Shown: positions 1 through 10,148, numbered from the stretch's first letter. The stretch is 64,000 bases of DNA from Rhizobium sp. BK196 (GCF_014193255.1 NZ_JACHZB010000004.1:310001-374000); one strand, 5' to 3'. Notes: generated by a model from the letters alone, not told the origin. Made by a program: numbers and translations.

Positions 1-958
1 CGATCAGGATCTGGTCGTCGTCGAGCGTATCGGCAATCCGCGTCAGCGCATCCTTGTTGTCGGTGAGGATGAAGGGTATCGAGGTTTCCGGCCAGACGAT
101 GATATCGGGCTTCTTGCCGCCTTCCTTGGGCGGTTCCGTCGAAAGTTTGAGATGTGTCTCGAAGATAGCATCGCGGTCCGCGTCATTGTCCATCTTGGCG
201 GTCTGTTCGATTGCAGGCTGGACCAGGCGGACCACGGGCCGCTTGTCTTCGGGTAACGCCTCGGGCTTCGGTGTGAAATAGAGGATATAGGCGCCGTAAC
301 CGAGATGCGCCGCAAAGAGGACCGCCGCAAGGCTGACGCCGAGTTTTGCTCCCTGCCGGGTTCCGATGAGAGCAGGGGCAGCAAAGACGAAGACCGAAAG
401 AGCCGTCACCCCCATCGTGCCGATCACATGCGCGGACTGCATCATGACAGGCATGGGCATCATGCCATAGCCGATGGCGTTCCACGGAAAACCGGTGAAG
501 ATGAAGCTGCGTAGCCACTCAAACAGGCCGAAGCTGGCAGCAAGTGCTGCAATCCGCCCCATGCCATCGGACCAGAAGATACGGGCGAGAGCCGCAGCCA
601 GCCCGTAAAAGATGGCAAGACAGGCCGGAAGCCCGAGGATCGCGAGCGGCAAAGCCCAGGCGAACTCCTCTGAATCGATCATTAGTGCGTGCCCAAGCCA
701 CCAGAGCCCGGCAACGAAGTAACCGAAACCGAACAACCAGCCCGCGACAAAGGCCGGCCAGAGCCTGCCGAGAAAGCTGCTTTCCGGCGAGGCGGCTGCC
801 CCGTCGATCAGCCAGACGAGCAGCGTGAAGGAAATAAACATCGCGGCGAAGAAGCCGACGGGAGGCAGCGCCAGGACGCCGAAGGCACCTGCTGCGATCG
901 CAAGTAGTGACCGTTTGAAACCCCAGACGAGGATAATCCTGTCCGCAAGCCGCTCCAT
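1..958 (-). CDS. lnt: Apolipoprotein N-acyltransferase Lnt, 5' part (runs off the window edge)
   Basis: Lnt moves an acyl chain from a phospholipid to the N-terminal cysteine of apolipoproteins at the periplasmic face of the inner membrane, the last step of lipoprotein maturation. The minus frame is open for 319 codons from an ATG at 958 to the window edge. The N-terminal 200 or so residues are a run of hydrophobic helices with WLFGFGYFVAGLWWLGHALM near residue 75. After about residue 225 the frame enters the nitrilase-like domain, with LVQPAIEQ and IIVWPETSIPFIL, where the Glu of WPETS is the family's catalytic glutamate. The catalytic Lys and Cys lie outside the window. The gene sits downstream of corC on the same strand, as in many proteobacteria. 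lspA, the preceding enzyme of the pathway, is at 24.9 kb. Confidence 0.93.
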   Translation of the reverse strand, partial: MERLADRIILVWGFKRSLLAIAAGAFGVLALPPVGFFAAMFISFTLLVWLIDGAAASPESSFLGRLWPAFVAGWLFGFGYFVAGLWWLGHALMIDSEEFAWALPLAILGLPACLAIFYGLAAALARIFWSDGMGRIAALAASFGLFEWLRSFIFTGFPWNAIGYGMMPMPVMMQSAHVIGTMGVTALSVFVFAAPALIGTRQGAKLGVSLAAVLFAAHLGYGAYILYFTPKPEALPEDKRPVVRLVQPAIEQTAKMDNDADRDAIFETHLKLSTEPPKEGGKKPDIIVWPETSIPFILTDNKDALTRIADTLDDDQILI

Positions 959-1036
959 ACGCACTCCCATCAAAGCCGCGAATCAATCCAATCGCAGTCT
1001 TTCAAAAAAGCGCGCGCTTGTCGTCTTACGGAAAGG

Positions 1037-2170
1037 TCAGTTTGCAGTCGATTCCGCCGGCCGATCATCGTTTCCGTCGCCAATAAGCGATGCGTCACCG
1101 TCCGCCTTGGCACGGCGGCGGATTGCCTGGCGCTTGCGGGTGATGCGCACCCGCTTGATGCGGCGCGGATCGGCATCGAGAATGTGAAATTCGAAATCCG
1201 GCAGGGCCTGAACGACTTCTCCGCGCACGGGAATGCGTCCCAGTGCCGAGAAGATCAGGCCGCCGAGCGTATCGACCTCGTCGATCTGCTCATTGATGTC
1301 GAAATCGGGACCGATGGCTTCGGCAATCTCCTCGAGTTCGACGCGTGCGTCGGCAACGAAGACGTCTTCCGAAACACGTTTGAACATGACTTCCTCATCG
1401 TCATGTTCATCATCGATATCGCCGATGACCATCTCCACAATGTCTTCATGCGAGGCGAGGCCGTCAGTGCCGCCATATTCGTCAATGACCAGTGCCATCT
1501 GTGTGCGGTTCACCTGCATGCGGCGCAGAAGATCGGACGCCAGCATCGAAGGCGGCACGAAGAGGATCTGCCTGATAATGCCAGTCTCGGCGAGCGTCTT
1601 CTGAAGGTCGACTCGTCCGAGATCGAAATTCGGTTTAGCCGAACGCGGCGCCTTCTGGATATTCTCCGGCGAAACCTCGATAGCCGGTGCGCCCGCCGCA
1701 GGCTTCGTGCCGCTGCGGCGCTTGTTGCGCGCTTGCTTGGCAACGTAGGAAAGAAGGTCGCGGATATGCACCATGCCGCGCGGGTCGTCGAGCGTTTCGG
1801 CATAGACCGGCATGCGCGAACGGCCGCTTTCCTCGAACAGGATCATCAGTTCGCCGATGGTGATGTTCTGGTCGACCGCCTCGATATCGGCACGTGGCAC
1901 CATCACGTCGGCAACGCGCACTTCGCGGAAGCGCAGGATGTTATGAAGCATTGCTCGCTCATCGGGCGAAAAGGCATCGGCTGCAGCCGGATCGGTCATC
2001 AGCGCGTCTATGTCTTCGCGCAGGCGTGAGCCCTGTTGCGGTCGCAGCATGCGTGCGGCGCGTGACCAGAAGGATTGCGGTCGGTGTCGACTACTGCCAC
2101 CCTCGTCGGAAGAGGAGGATTGGTCGGAGTCCCTGGCGTCTGACGCCGGCTTCGTTGAAAAGTCGCTCAT
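1037..2170 (-). CDS. corC: CorC/TlyC-type hemolysin-family protein with paired CBS domains
   Basis: This 377-residue soluble protein belongs to the CorC/HlyC family, linked to magnesium and cobalt efflux or to membrane stress. It has no N-terminal DUF21 membrane segment. A charged N-terminus precedes two CBS motifs, the first around [16 protein letters not shown] (near residue 90) and the second around [17 protein letters not shown] (near 200). A C-terminal CorC_HlyC transporter-associated domain follows, with [19 protein letters not shown]. Its ATG overlaps the ybeY stop by 4 bp, so translation is probably coupled in the phoH-ybeY-corC-lnt order. The family is clear; the biochemical role is not settled, and haemolytic activity should not be assumed from the name. 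Confidence 0.93.
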   Translation of the reverse strand: MSDFSTKPASDARDSDQSSSSDEGGSSRHRPQSFWSRAARMLRPQQGSRLREDIDALMTDPAAADAFSPDERAMLHNILRFREVRVADVMVPRADIEAVDQNITIGELMILFEESGRSRMPVYAETLDDPRGMVHIRDLLSYVAKQARNKRRSGTKPAAGAPAIEVSPENIQKAPRSAKPNFDLGRVDLQKTLAETGIIRQILFVPPSMLASDLLRRMQVNRTQMALVIDEYGGTDGLASHEDIVEMVIGDIDDEHDDEEVMFKRVSEDVFVADARVELEEIAEAIGPDFDINEQIDEVDTLGGLIFSALGRIPVRGEVVQALPDFEFHILDADPRRIKRVRITRKRQAIRRRAKADGDASLIGDGNDDRPAESTAN

Positions 2171-2682
2171 GGTTCCATTTTAAGGTCTTGACCCTCGTAG
2201 GGGTCAGATAGGCCGAGTACTGCCAAAATGCGAGTCTCCAGCCCCTCCATAATTTCGGCTTCGTCATTTTTCATATGGTCGTAGCCGAGCAGATGCAAGA
2301 AACCGTGCACCATAAGATGGGTCAGATGATCGTAAACGCTCTTTTCGAGCTCTTGCGCCTCTCGCTCCACCGTTTCCCTGGCAATGATGATATCGCCGAG
2401 CATCGGGCCGGGCATCTGGCCGGGCTTCACCGGAAAAGCCGGGAATGACAGCACGTTGGTCGGCTTGTCCTTGCCGCGCCATTCCGCATTGATGTCCTGG
2501 ATCGAGGCATCGTCAGTGAAGACGAGCGAAACTTCCGGTGGCATCTTCGGGAAGGGCTGCTGTTCTTCTTCCCGCAGGTAAGTGACCGCCGCACCCAGCA
2601 CCCGTTCGCCAAGGGCATGCAACACATCTTCGGCGGGCCAGCCCGTGTCCTCGATGCTGATCTGTATGTCGAGATCGGCCAT
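2167..2682 (-). CDS. ybeY: Endoribonuclease YbeY
   Basis: YbeY is a zinc-dependent single-strand endoribonuclease for 16S rRNA 3' maturation and 70S ribosome quality control. The 171-residue protein carries the metal-binding signature [11 protein letters not shown], with H126, H130 and H136 as ligands, and the upstream block NVLSFPAF. Length is usual for the family. The ATG shares one base with the phoH stop and the stop overlaps the corC start by 4 bp, so it is the middle gene of a tightly coupled trio. Rhizobial YbeY has also been linked to small-RNA-type regulation, which is family knowledge and not visible here. Confidence 0.97.
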   Translation of the reverse strand: MADLDIQISIEDTGWPAEDVLHALGERVLGAAVTYLREEEQQPFPKMPPEVSLVFTDDASIQDINAEWRGKDKPTNVLSFPAFPVKPGQMPGPMLGDIIIARETVEREAQELEKSVYDHLTHLMVHGFLHLLGYDHMKNDEAEIMEGLETRILAVLGLSDPYEGQDLKMEP

Positions 2683-3734
2683 CAGTCCTGCTGGCTAGCC
2701 TCTTCGTTTGCCGCTATATAGGTCGCATCATAAGCCTTGACGATGCGGCCGACCAGCGGATGGCGCACGACGTCGATATCCTTGAAGCGCGTGATTGAGA
2801 TGCCCTCGACTTCGTTCAGCAGGTGGAGCGCTTCCACGAGGCCGGATTTGACGCCGCGCGGCAGGTCGATTTGGCTCGGGTCGCCGGTGATGATCATACG
2901 CGAATTCTCGCCAAGACGCGTGAGGAACATCTTCATCTGCATCGCCGTGGTGTTTTGCGCCTCGTCGAGGATGATAGCGGCATTGGCAAGTGTACGGCCG
3001 CGCATGAAGGCGAGCGGCGCGATTTCGATGACGCCGGCAGTGATTGCCCGTTCGACCTTGTCGCCCGGGATCATGTCGTAAAGCGCGTCATAAAGCGGGC
3101 GGAGATAAGGATCGACCTTTTCCTTCATATCACCCGGCAGAAAGCCCAGGCGTTCGCCGGCTTCCACGGCCGGTCGTGAAAGGATGATTTTCTCAACCGC
3201 GCCGCGCTCCAGAAGCTGGGCGGCATGAGCGACGGCGAGGTAGGTCTTGCCTGTACCAGCCGGCCCGACGCCGAACACCATCTCCGAGCGCTCGAGCGCC
3301 CGCATATAGGCATCTTGTGTCGGCGTGCGCGCGATGATCGTCTTCTTGCGCGTCGAAATCTGCGCCATCGTCAATTTGGCTTTTTTCTCCATCGTCGGCA
3401 GCGTGAGCTGATCGTCCGCGGCAACCGCCATGCGAATTGCGCCTTCAACGTCTGAACGCTCCACACTGCCGCCTTTCTGGAGTTTTTCATAGAGGTAATC
3501 GAGTGTGCGCCGCGCCTGATTGGTCGCCAGCACATCGCCGGTGATGACAACGGAGTTACCGCGCGCTCGCGCATCGATATGAAGCCGCTGCTCCAAGAGC
3601 TTCAGATTCTGATCGAACTGTCCGAAAAGTTCGCTGGCGAACCGGTTGTTCTCGAACGTCAGGACGAAGTGATTGGCGTCGCTCGCTATGCGTGGGTGGC
3701 GCGGTGAAGAAGAAACCAATTCTTGTCCGTTCAA
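2682..3734 (-). CDS. phoH: PhoH-like ATPase
   Basis: This is a cytoplasmic PhoH-family P-loop ATPase of 350 residues. The Walker A motif GPAGTGKT is at residues 157-164 and the Walker B region [10 protein letters not shown] near 250. Upstream is the block [20 protein letters not shown] typical of PhoH. An N-terminal region of about 130 residues resembles the KH-like extension of PhoH/YbeZ proteins. PhoH/YbeZ is thought to work with YbeY in RNA metabolism, and the one-base overlap with ybeY supports that. The pho regulon link implied by the name comes from E. coli; no pho box was identified here. Confidence 0.96.
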   Translation of the reverse strand: MNGQELVSSSPRHPRIASDANHFVLTFENNRFASELFGQFDQNLKLLEQRLHIDARARGNSVVITGDVLATNQARRTLDYLYEKLQKGGSVERSDVEGAIRMAVAADDQLTLPTMEKKAKLTMAQISTRKKTIIARTPTQDAYMRALERSEMVFGVGPAGTGKTYLAVAHAAQLLERGAVEKIILSRPAVEAGERLGFLPGDMKEKVDPYLRPLYDALYDMIPGDKVERAITAGVIEIAPLAFMRGRTLANAAIILDEAQNTTAMQMKMFLTRLGENSRMIITGDPSQIDLPRGVKSGLVEALHLLNEVEGISITRFKDIDVVRHPLVGRIVKAYDATYIAANEEASQQD

Positions 3735-3752
3735 GCGGTCGAGCTCCCTGGG

Positions 3753-5162
3753 TTAGACCTCAGCCTTTGCGCGTTCGGCAAACAGGCTGTTGGTTCCGGT
3801 TCCTGTGATTCGCACTTTAATAATGTCACCGATTTGCGATGCTTTTGCATCAACATTCACGGACTGCAGCCACGGTGACCGGCCGATAAGCTGGCCAGGC
3901 ATACGGCCGGGCTTTTCCAGGAGAAGATCGATTTCCTTGCCGATACAGGACTCGTTGAATTCCTGCGTCTGCTTGAGAAGCAGCGCCTGCAGGCGTTCCA
4001 GCCGTTCTGCCTTGATATTTTCCGGCACCTGGTCCTTCAATTCCGCTCCGGGCGTACCCGGCCGCGTTGAATATTTGAACGAGAAGGCCTGTGCATAACG
4101 GACCTCCTCAACGAGTTTTAGTGTATCCTCAAATTCCCGGTCTGTCTCCCCCGGAAAGCCGGTAATGAAGTCGCCCGAGAGCGCGATATCGGGACGGGCC
4201 TTGCGGATGCGCTCGATGAGGGAAAGATATTCGGCCGCCGTGTGACGGCGGTTCATGGCTTTTAGAATGCGGTCCGAACCGGATTGAACCGGAAGGTGTA
4301 GATAAGGCATGAGCGTGCGAAGGTCGCGATGCGCTTCGATCAGCCGATCGTCCATGTCGCGCGGATGACTGGTCGTGTAGCGAAGACGTGCAAGACCAGG
4401 GATATCGGCAAGCCTGTAGAGCAAGTCGCCAAGGCTCCACTCTTCGCCTTTCGGGCCGACGCCGTGCCAGGCATTGACGTTCTGGCCGAGCAGGGTGATT
4501 TCGCGCACGCCGCAGGCAACCAGCTTCATTGCCTCCTCGACGATCTGCGAAACCGGCCGCGAGATCTCCGAGCCGCGCGTATAGGGTACGACGCAGAAGG
4601 TGCAGAACTTGTCGCAGCCTTCCTGCACGGTCAGGAACGAGGTGACGCCACGAGCGCGGATTTTCTGTGTCTCGGCGAGCGGCAGATGCTCGAACTTGTC
4701 CTCGATCGCATATTCCGTGTCGACGACGCGGTGACCTTCTTTGGCGCGGCGCAGCGCCTCCGGCAGCCGGTGATAAGTCTGGGGGCCGATAACGACATCG
4801 ACAGCCGGGGCCCGGCGCAGGATTTCCTCTCCTTCAGCCTGCGCGACACAGCCGGTAACGCCGATCATCATCTCGCGGCCGTCGGCAGCCTTGCGCTTTT
4901 TCATCTCGCGCAGGCGCCCGAGCGCGGAATAGACCTTCTCGGCCGCCTTCTCACGAATATGGCAGGTGTTGAGCAGAACGAGGTCCGCCTCTTCCATGTC
5001 CTCGGTGGCCTCGTAGCCGTCGCGGGCAAGAGCATCGCTCATGCGCGTCGAGTCATAAACGTTCATCTGGCAGCCATAGGTCTTGATGAAAACCTTGCGG
5101 CTGTTGGAGCCATCGCGGAGGGAAACCTCCGGGGCCTGGAGAATGGCGATGTCCTGGGTCAT
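3753..5162 (-). CDS. miaB: tRNA-2-methylthio-N6-dimethylallyladenosine synthase MiaB
   Basis: MiaB is a radical-SAM methylthiotransferase that converts i6A37 to ms2i6A37 in tRNAs reading UNN codons. The 469-residue protein has an N-terminal UPF0004 domain with cysteines 31, 67 and 105 for the auxiliary 4Fe-4S cluster. The radical-SAM motif [10 protein letters not shown] (C183, C187, C190) follows, and a C-terminal TRAM domain ends the protein. Length is normal. The gene lies 18 bp upstream of phoH and 47 bp downstream of the acyltransferase gene, in the same direction, so co-transcription is likely. Confidence 0.97.
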   Translation of the reverse strand: MTQDIAILQAPEVSLRDGSNSRKVFIKTYGCQMNVYDSTRMSDALARDGYEATEDMEEADLVLLNTCHIREKAAEKVYSALGRLREMKKRKAADGREMMIGVTGCVAQAEGEEILRRAPAVDVVIGPQTYHRLPEALRRAKEGHRVVDTEYAIEDKFEHLPLAETQKIRARGVTSFLTVQEGCDKFCTFCVVPYTRGSEISRPVSQIVEEAMKLVACGVREITLLGQNVNAWHGVGPKGEEWSLGDLLYRLADIPGLARLRYTTSHPRDMDDRLIEAHRDLRTLMPYLHLPVQSGSDRILKAMNRRHTAAEYLSLIERIRKARPDIALSGDFITGFPGETDREFEDTLKLVEEVRYAQAFSFKYSTRPGTPGAELKDQVPENIKAERLERLQALLLKQTQEFNESCIGKEIDLLLEKPGRMPGQLIGRSPWLQSVNVDAKASQIGDIIKVRITGTGTNSLFAERAKAEV

Positions 5163-5209
5163 GGCCCGTTATCTAGTGGTTTTTGACGCGCGAGAAAAGG
5201 GTATCTCGC

Positions 5210-6007
5210 TCAGGCGATATCGCGGCCGCGCAGGCTGCTGTTCAGCAGGTTGCGGACGCGGGCAGCGATCGTCGCGCTGACATCCTTGCGATTGGTCTTT
5301 TCGCCATATTCGATCGCCTCGCCGAAGGAAACCTCGGCATCGATCGCGCCGCATTTCAAGATGTCGATCAGATGCGGCAGAAGCTCGATATCGCCGGGCC
5401 AGGCTGCGAGCGGGCGGTGATAGCGGCCCATGGCGATACCGTGCACCTGCGTATAGGCGATGGAAACCGGCTGGACCATGACGGTGCCGGTCGGGGAATG
5501 GGGCACGGCCATTGCGGCCGCTCCAAAGAGCGACGATTTGACCTCCAGCAAGCGGTTGCCGTCGGACGTCGTTCCCTCGGGAAAAAGCACGACGATTTCG
5601 CCGTCCACCATGCGCGCGGCGATCTCGCTCGCCTGGTGTCCGGTGCGGCGTTTTTCCTCCCGCACCACGAAGACACTCTTCTGCAGCTTGGCAAGCGTGC
5701 CGAAAATCGGCCAGTCCTGCACTTCGATCTTAGCGATAAAGGCGACGTCGGCCACGGCGGACATGACCATGATGTCCATCCATGAGGAATGGTTCGAGCA
5801 GAGCATCAGCGGCCGGCGACTCTCAAGCGTGCCGCGCACCCGGATGCGAATGCCGAGACAGTAGCAGACGATACGATGCCAGCGCCGGGGCAGGGTGCGC
5901 CTGAGTTTCCAGTCGAAGCGCAGCGCCAGCACCTGTAGCGGCATGAGCAGGACGCTGACGACGATGATGACGGTCAGCGCGAAGGCAATGCGCAGCCAGA
6001 CGATCAA
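5210..6007 (-). CDS. olsA: PlsC-family acyltransferase, probable lyso-ornithine lipid O-acyltransferase OlsA
   Basis: This 265-residue membrane-associated acyltransferase uses acyl-ACP or acyl-CoA to acylate a lysolipid. An N-terminal hydrophobic helix (residues 3-27) is followed by the catalytic HX4D motif in NHSSWMD and the acceptor-binding motif FPEGTTS. The fold is the 1-acyl-glycerol-3-phosphate acyltransferase (PlsC) family. As I recall, the acyltransferase in this position between miaB and the Fur-family gene in Sinorhizobium meliloti is OlsA, the second enzyme of ornithine-lipid synthesis. The partner olsB is at 21.6 kb in this window. Sequence alone does not separate OlsA from PlsC, so the family call is firm and the substrate is inferred from position. 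Confidence 0.85.
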   Translation of the reverse strand: MIVWLRIAFALTVIIVVSVLLMPLQVLALRFDWKLRRTLPRRWHRIVCYCLGIRIRVRGTLESRRPLMLCSNHSSWMDIMVMSAVADVAFIAKIEVQDWPIFGTLAKLQKSVFVVREEKRRTGHQASEIAARMVDGEIVVLFPEGTTSDGNRLLEVKSSLFGAAAMAVPHSPTGTVMVQPVSIAYTQVHGIAMGRYHRPLAAWPGDIELLPHLIDILKCGAIDAEVSFGEAIEYGEKTNRKDVSATIAARVRNLLNSSLRGRDIA

Positions 6008-6034
6008 ATACGGCGCTCCCGGACTGCCATGATA

Positions 6035-6463
6035 TCAGAGTTCGTCTTTCTTCAGCGGAATCCCGTAGAGTTCCAGGCGGTGATCCACCAGCTTGAAGCC
6101 GTGCTCGCGAGCGATCCGCTCCTGCAGCGCCTCGATTTCCGGCGAGCGGAATTCGATGACGACGCCGGTCTTCAGGTCGATCAGATGGTCATGGTGTTCT
6201 TCTGGCACCGTCTCGTAGCGCGAGCGGCCGTCACGGAAATCGTGGCGGGCGATAATGCCGGCATCCTCGAACAGCTTCACCGTGCGATAGACCGTCGAGA
6301 TGGAAATCTTGGCGTCGACCTTGACCGACCGGCGATAAAGCTCTTCGACATCGGGATGATCTGCAGAATCCTCGAGAATGCGCGCGATCACCCGGCGCTG
6401 CTCGGTCATGCGCATGCCGCGTTCAGCGCAAAGCTCCTCGAGGGTCTTGGCTACCTCAGTCAT
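6035..6463 (-). CDS. fur: Fur-family metal-responsive repressor (Fur/Mur type)
   Basis: This 142-residue protein is a metal-dependent repressor. The N-terminal winged helix includes RMTEQRRVIARIL and the recognition segment ISISTVYRTVKLFEDAG. The C-terminal dimerisation domain has the HHDH metal motif at residues 90-93. The CxxC of classical Fur, which follows HHDHLI, is replaced by D96 and T99, so the Cys-type structural zinc site is absent. That fits the alphaproteobacterial Mur branch, which often senses manganese rather than iron. Spacing to the olsA-like gene is 27 bp. Fur versus Mur cannot be decided without target sites. Confidence 0.93.
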   Translation of the reverse strand: MTEVAKTLEELCAERGMRMTEQRRVIARILEDSADHPDVEELYRRSVKVDAKISISTVYRTVKLFEDAGIIARHDFRDGRSRYETVPEEHHDHLIDLKTGVVIEFRSPEIEALQERIAREHGFKLVDHRLELYGIPLKKDEL

Positions 6464-6496
6464 GGCTGCCTTCTCATTATCCTGTCGAGAGGGGAA

Positions 6497-6997
6497 CTAC
6501 CGAAGAACGCGCTTCATGACAAGCGCCGTAGAGGTCTCCCCATTGGCGTCCTTGTAATAGCCCTTGCGCTCGCCAGCCTGCTCGAAGCCAAGTTTGCGAT
6601 AGAGCGCAAGGGCGGCGATATTGCCGTTGTCGACTTCCAGGAACATGCTTTCGCCGCCGCGAAGACGTGCCTCGCGCATGGCGGCCTGCATCAGCCGCCA
6701 GCCGAGGCCGGAACGCGCGACCTTCGCCTGCACGGCGAGCGTCAGGATTTCCGCCTCGCCCGCCACCTGGCGTGCGAGAATGAAGCCCGGCAGGGTCTTT
6801 TTCAGGATAGCATTGGTCTGGCGGGCGACGAAGCCAAAGACGGTATTTTGTGACAGGAGGCTGTGGAATTCGCCGTCACCCCAAGGGCGGGCGAAGCGTT
6901 CGCCATGCAGGATGGAAACGTCGGAGCAATCCTCCGGCTCCATGGCAACGATTTCGAATTCCGGTTTCAGCGTCAGATAGGCTTCCAGCATCGTCAC
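6497..6997 (-). CDS. rimI: GNAT acetyltransferase, RimI-like (ribosomal protein S18 N-alpha-acetyltransferase)
   Basis: RimI acetylates the N-terminal alanine of ribosomal protein S18. The 166-residue protein shows the GNAT acetyl-CoA loop in LTLAVQAKVARSGLGWRLM and the distal block LEVDNGNIAALALYRKLGF. An N-terminal extension of about 15 residues precedes the core. The start overlaps the tsaB stop by 4 bp; an in-frame ATG two codons later is also possible. The tsaB-rimI pairing is widespread and supports the name, though other GNAT substrates cannot be excluded from sequence. Confidence 0.93.
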   Translation of the reverse strand: MTMLEAYLTLKPEFEIVAMEPEDCSDVSILHGERFARPWGDGEFHSLLSQNTVFGFVARQTNAILKKTLPGFILARQVAGEAEILTLAVQAKVARSGLGWRLMQAAMREARLRGGESMFLEVDNGNIAALALYRKLGFEQAGERKGYYKDANGETSTALVMKRVLR

Positions 6998-7653
6998 ACT
7001 CTTGCAATCGCATACCCGGCCTGCGGCTTGGCGTCGGGTCCGCGCAGATAAAGGGGCTTCGGCTTTCCGGCATTTGGGTTCGCGGCAGCACCGAGGCGTG
7101 CCACGATTGAGATCGGGAAGGAGTTGGCATATTCGCCCGTTACACCGGGTTTCAGCAACGGAGTCGCCGAACCGGTGATCTCGCCGTCGAAACCGGCAGC
7201 GAAGACCTGCGCTTCGGCAATGCTGACCGCGCGGGCTTCATCAAGTGGTGAGCCGTCGGCAGCAAAAGACTGAAGGTAGATTTCTTCCCGCTTGGCATCC
7301 ATCGCCGCGAGTACCGCGCGGCCAGGCGTCTTCTCGCGCTGGGCAGCGGCCATGACTTCGAGCGTCGTGATGCCGACTGCGGGAATATGGAGGGAAAGCG
7401 CAAAGCCGCGGGCTGCAGCAACTCCGACGCGGATACCGGTAAAGGAGCCGGGGCCGACGGTGACGGCAAGGCGCCCGACATCCGATAGTGCGACGCCCGC
7501 CTGATCCAGCGCGCGGTCGACGATACCCATCAGATGTTCAGCATGCCCCTTGCCGATCATGTCCGATGCCTCCCCCAGCATCGTATCCCTGCCGCTGTCA
7601 TAGATAGCGGCAGCGCAATCCACACCTGCCGTGTCGAGCGCCAGAACGATCAT
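6994..7653 (-). CDS. tsaB: tRNA threonylcarbamoyladenosine biosynthesis protein TsaB
   Basis: TsaB (YeaZ) is the non-catalytic ASKHA partner of TsaD in making t6A37 on ANN-decoding tRNAs. The 219-residue protein starts with the ATPase-like strand MIVLALDTAG and contains the diagnostic GHAEHLM and VGPGSFTGIRVGVAAARG segments. Length is usual. It heads the block rimI-fur-olsA-miaB on the minus strand. An 88-bp gap separates it from the Nfu gene, so it may have its own promoter. Confidence 0.96.
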   Translation of the reverse strand: MIVLALDTAGVDCAAAIYDSGRDTMLGEASDMIGKGHAEHLMGIVDRALDQAGVALSDVGRLAVTVGPGSFTGIRVGVAAARGFALSLHIPAVGITTLEVMAAAQREKTPGRAVLAAMDAKREEIYLQSFAADGSPLDEARAVSIAEAQVFAAGFDGEITGSATPLLKPGVTGEYANSFPISIVARLGAAANPNAGKPKPLYLRGPDAKPQAGYAIARV

Positions 7654-7741
7654 GCCATCAATTTCCGAATAAACTATTGTCGCCTATCCATAAATCCGTC
7701 TGGCCGAACCTTGGATGAACGGCCGGACGCATCAGAGATTT

Positions 7742-8308
7742 TTAAGCGGCAATCACTTCCTGCACTTCCGGAACGAAATGGCGCAGCAGGTTCTGGACGC
7801 CGTGCTTCAGCGTTGCCGTGGAAGACGGGCAGCCGGCGCAGGAACCTTTCATATTGAGGTAAACCTTGCCGTCCTTGAATCCACGGAAGGTGATGTCGCC
7901 GCCATCCTGGGCAACAGCCGGACGTACACGGGTCTCCAGCAGTTCCTTGATAGTCAGCACGATCGACTCGTCGCCTTCATCGAAGAATTCATCGCCGGCA
8001 TCGACCTCTTCCGACAGGATCGACGCATCGCCCATGACCGGCTTGCCGGACATGAAATGCTCCATGATCGAGCCGAGAATAGCCGGCTTCAGATGCTGCC
8101 ATTCGGCATTATCCTTGGAGACGGAGATGAAATCGTAGCCGAAATAGACGCCGGTCACGCCCGGAATTTCGAAGAGACGGGCAGCGAGCGGCGAAGCCTG
8201 AGCTTCATCGGCATTGCGGAATTCGGCCGTGCCGTTTTCCATCACCACCTTACCGGGAAGGAATTTCTGCGTGGCAGGATTTGGCGTGGCTTCGGTCTGA
8301 ATGAACAT
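7742..8308 (-). CDS. Nfu-type iron-sulfur cluster scaffold protein (NifU C-terminal domain family)
   Basis: This 188-residue protein has an N-terminal Nfu_N domain beginning MFIQTEATPNPATQKFLPG and a C-terminal NifU domain with the cluster-binding CxxC at C157 and C160 (GSCAGCPSSTATLKHGVQNL). It is the same architecture as mitochondrial NFU1, a late carrier of 4Fe-4S clusters. The ATG at 8308 was chosen because GGAGAG lies 4 bp upstream and the family starts there; an in-frame start 24 bp upstream would add eight atypical residues. It stands alone between tsaB and the universal stress protein gene. It is a housekeeping Nfu rather than the nitrogenase NifU, which carries extra domains. Confidence 0.93.
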   Translation of the reverse strand: MFIQTEATPNPATQKFLPGKVVMENGTAEFRNADEAQASPLAARLFEIPGVTGVYFGYDFISVSKDNAEWQHLKPAILGSIMEHFMSGKPVMGDASILSEEVDAGDEFFDEGDESIVLTIKELLETRVRPAVAQDGGDITFRGFKDGKVYLNMKGSCAGCPSSTATLKHGVQNLLRHFVPEVQEVIAA

Positions 8309-8415
8309 CTCGCTCTCCATGCGGCGGGCCATGACCTCAACCGTCTTTAGAATTCTTCAAAAGAAAATAAGCCTATTGTCGGGCCGATTCAAGAGACTGG
8401 TACTCAAGAAATGGC

Positions 8416-8907
8416 TTAACAGAGGGCATCGATTTCCTCGTTGGTCAGCGTGTCCGGAAGCACGGTGACGGGAATGGGAAAGGCAGCTCCGCGTCCTGCG
8501 ACGGACGAAACCAGCGGTCCCGGTCCCTCCTTGGCGGAGCTTGCGGCAAGCACGAGGATTGCGACGTCCCGGTCTTCCTCGATGACGGCATTGATCTGCT
8601 CGGCCGAGTTGCCCTCGCGGATGACAATTTCAGGCTCGATGCCGATCGTCTCGCGCACGATCTGTGCTGCCTTGGCGACGGTGGCTTCCGCCTCCTCGCG
8701 GGCTTCCGCCCGCATGATCTCCTCGACGCCGAGCCATTGCTGGAAATCGCCTTCCGGGATCACGTAGAGAAGGATGAGGCCGCCATTGGAATTCTTGGCG
8801 CGCCGTCCGGCATAGTGGACGGCGCGTTGGCATTCTGGTGTCCCGTCTATCACCGCCATGAATTTGCGGCGGTGACCTTCGAGCCGTGAGAGTCGCTTTG
8901 ATACCAT
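8416..8907 (-). CDS. Universal stress protein (UspA family)
   Basis: A single Usp domain of about 163 residues. It begins MVSKRLSRLEGHRRKFMAVIDGT, where FMAVIDGTPE is the first strand and loop of the fold. The C-terminal half contains ILVLAASSAKEGPGP, corresponding to the G-x2-G-x9-G-S/T nucleotide loop but with a non-standard pattern, so ATP binding is uncertain. A more upstream in-frame ATG at 8973 is possible; neither start has a strong ribosome-binding site, and 8907 is preferred because the extra 22 residues look unlike the family. It lies just downstream of trpS on the same strand. Confidence 0.85.
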   Translation of the reverse strand: MVSKRLSRLEGHRRKFMAVIDGTPECQRAVHYAGRRAKNSNGGLILLYVIPEGDFQQWLGVEEIMRAEAREEAEATVAKAAQIVRETIGIEPEIVIREGNSAEQINAVIEEDRDVAILVLAASSAKEGPGPLVSSVAGRGAAFPIPVTVLPDTLTNEEIDALC

Positions 8908-8983
8908 GACGCGAACTCTGACACCTGTGACCAAAAATTTGCAAGCCCCCCGTTTTGCGTGGGAGCTCTGCATGTCGATCGGA

Positions 8984-10048
8984 CTAGTATAGGAAGCCGA
9001 TGATCTCGCGAAGTTCGCGCATCGTCACGTCGGCGCGTGCTTTTGCACGCTCGTTGCCATTGCGCAGGATCGCGTCGATATGGCTCGTATCGTTCATCAA
9101 CCGGCGCATTTCGCCTGTTATCGGCGACAGGACCTGCACAGCCAGATCGATCAGCGCCGGCTTGAAGACGGAGAACTGCTGGCCGCCAAATTCGGCGAGC
9201 ACCTGTTCCCTCGTCTTGTCGGCGAGTGCGGCATAGATCGAGACGAGGTTTTCAGCTTCCGGCCGGTTTTCAAGGCCGGCCACTTCGCTCGGCAAGCCAT
9301 CCGGATCGGTCTTGGCCTTGCGGATCTTCTTGGAGATCGCGTCTTCGTCGTCCATCAGGTTGATGCGCGAAAGGTCCGACGGATCGGACTTCGACATTTT
9401 CTTCGTGCCATCGCGCAGCGACATGACGCGCGGCGCCGGCCCCCCGATCAGCGGTTCGACCATCGGAAAATAGGCATGCACTGGCTCGTCGCCAACGGTG
9501 ATGTCGATCCCGTAGTTGGTCGTGCGGATATGCGAGGCATAATCAAGGTTGAATTTCATCGCGATGTCACGCGTCAGCTCGAGGTGTTGCTTCTGGTCCT
9601 CGCCGACGGGCACATGCGTGGCGCGGTAGACGAGAATGTCGGCAGCCATCAGGCTCGGATAGGCATAGAGACCGAGCGAGGCCTGCTCGCGGTCCTTGCC
9701 GGCCTTGTCCTTGAACTGCGTCATGCGGTTCATCCAGCCGAGGCGGGCGACACAGTTGAAGATCCAGGCGAGTTCGGCGTGCTGCGGTACGGCGGACTGA
9801 TTGAAGACGATATGCTTTTCGGCATCGATGCCGGAAGCGATGAAGGCGGCTGCGATCGAACGCGTCTGCGACAGCATGTCCTCGTGGACGAGCTGCGCGG
9901 TTAGCGCATGCAGATCGACGACGCAATAGATGCAGTCGTTACCGTCCTGGAGCTGCACGAAGCGGCGGATCGCGCCGAGATAGTTGCCGAGATGCAGGTT
10001 GCCCGTCGGCTGAACGCCGGAGAATACGAGCTTCTTGAATTCGCCCAT
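8984..10048 (-). CDS. trpS: Tryptophanyl-tRNA synthetase
   Basis: TrpS is a class I aminoacyl-tRNA synthetase charging tRNA-Trp. The 354-residue protein has the HIGH-equivalent PTGNLHLGN at residues 14-22 and the KMSKS loop at 217-221. The ATG at 10048 was chosen because GAGGA lies 7 bp upstream and the protein starts [16 protein letters not shown] as in homologues; a further in-frame ATG at 10090 would add 14 unlikely residues. In S. meliloti, as I recall, trpS sits between the stress-protein gene and murJ; here a VOC gene and an M15-like gene lie between trpS and murJ. Confidence 0.97.
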   Translation of the reverse strand: MGEFKKLVFSGVQPTGNLHLGNYLGAIRRFVQLQDGNDCIYCVVDLHALTAQLVHEDMLSQTRSIAAAFIASGIDAEKHIVFNQSAVPQHAELAWIFNCVARLGWMNRMTQFKDKAGKDREQASLGLYAYPSLMAADILVYRATHVPVGEDQKQHLELTRDIAMKFNLDYASHIRTTNYGIDITVGDEPVHAYFPMVEPLIGGPAPRVMSLRDGTKKMSKSDPSDLSRINLMDDEDAISKKIRKAKTDPDGLPSEVAGLENRPEAENLVSIYAALADKTREQVLAEFGGQQFSVFKPALIDLAVQVLSPITGEMRRLMNDTSHIDAILRNGNERAKARADVTMRELREIIGFLY

Positions 10049-10148
10049 GATGTTGTCCTCGATTAGGCTGGTGGAGGGCCCCAGGGCCAAAGACCCATGT
10101 TGCTAACGCGGGCGCTTATGCACGTGCTCAGGATTGCAATCAAGAGGT

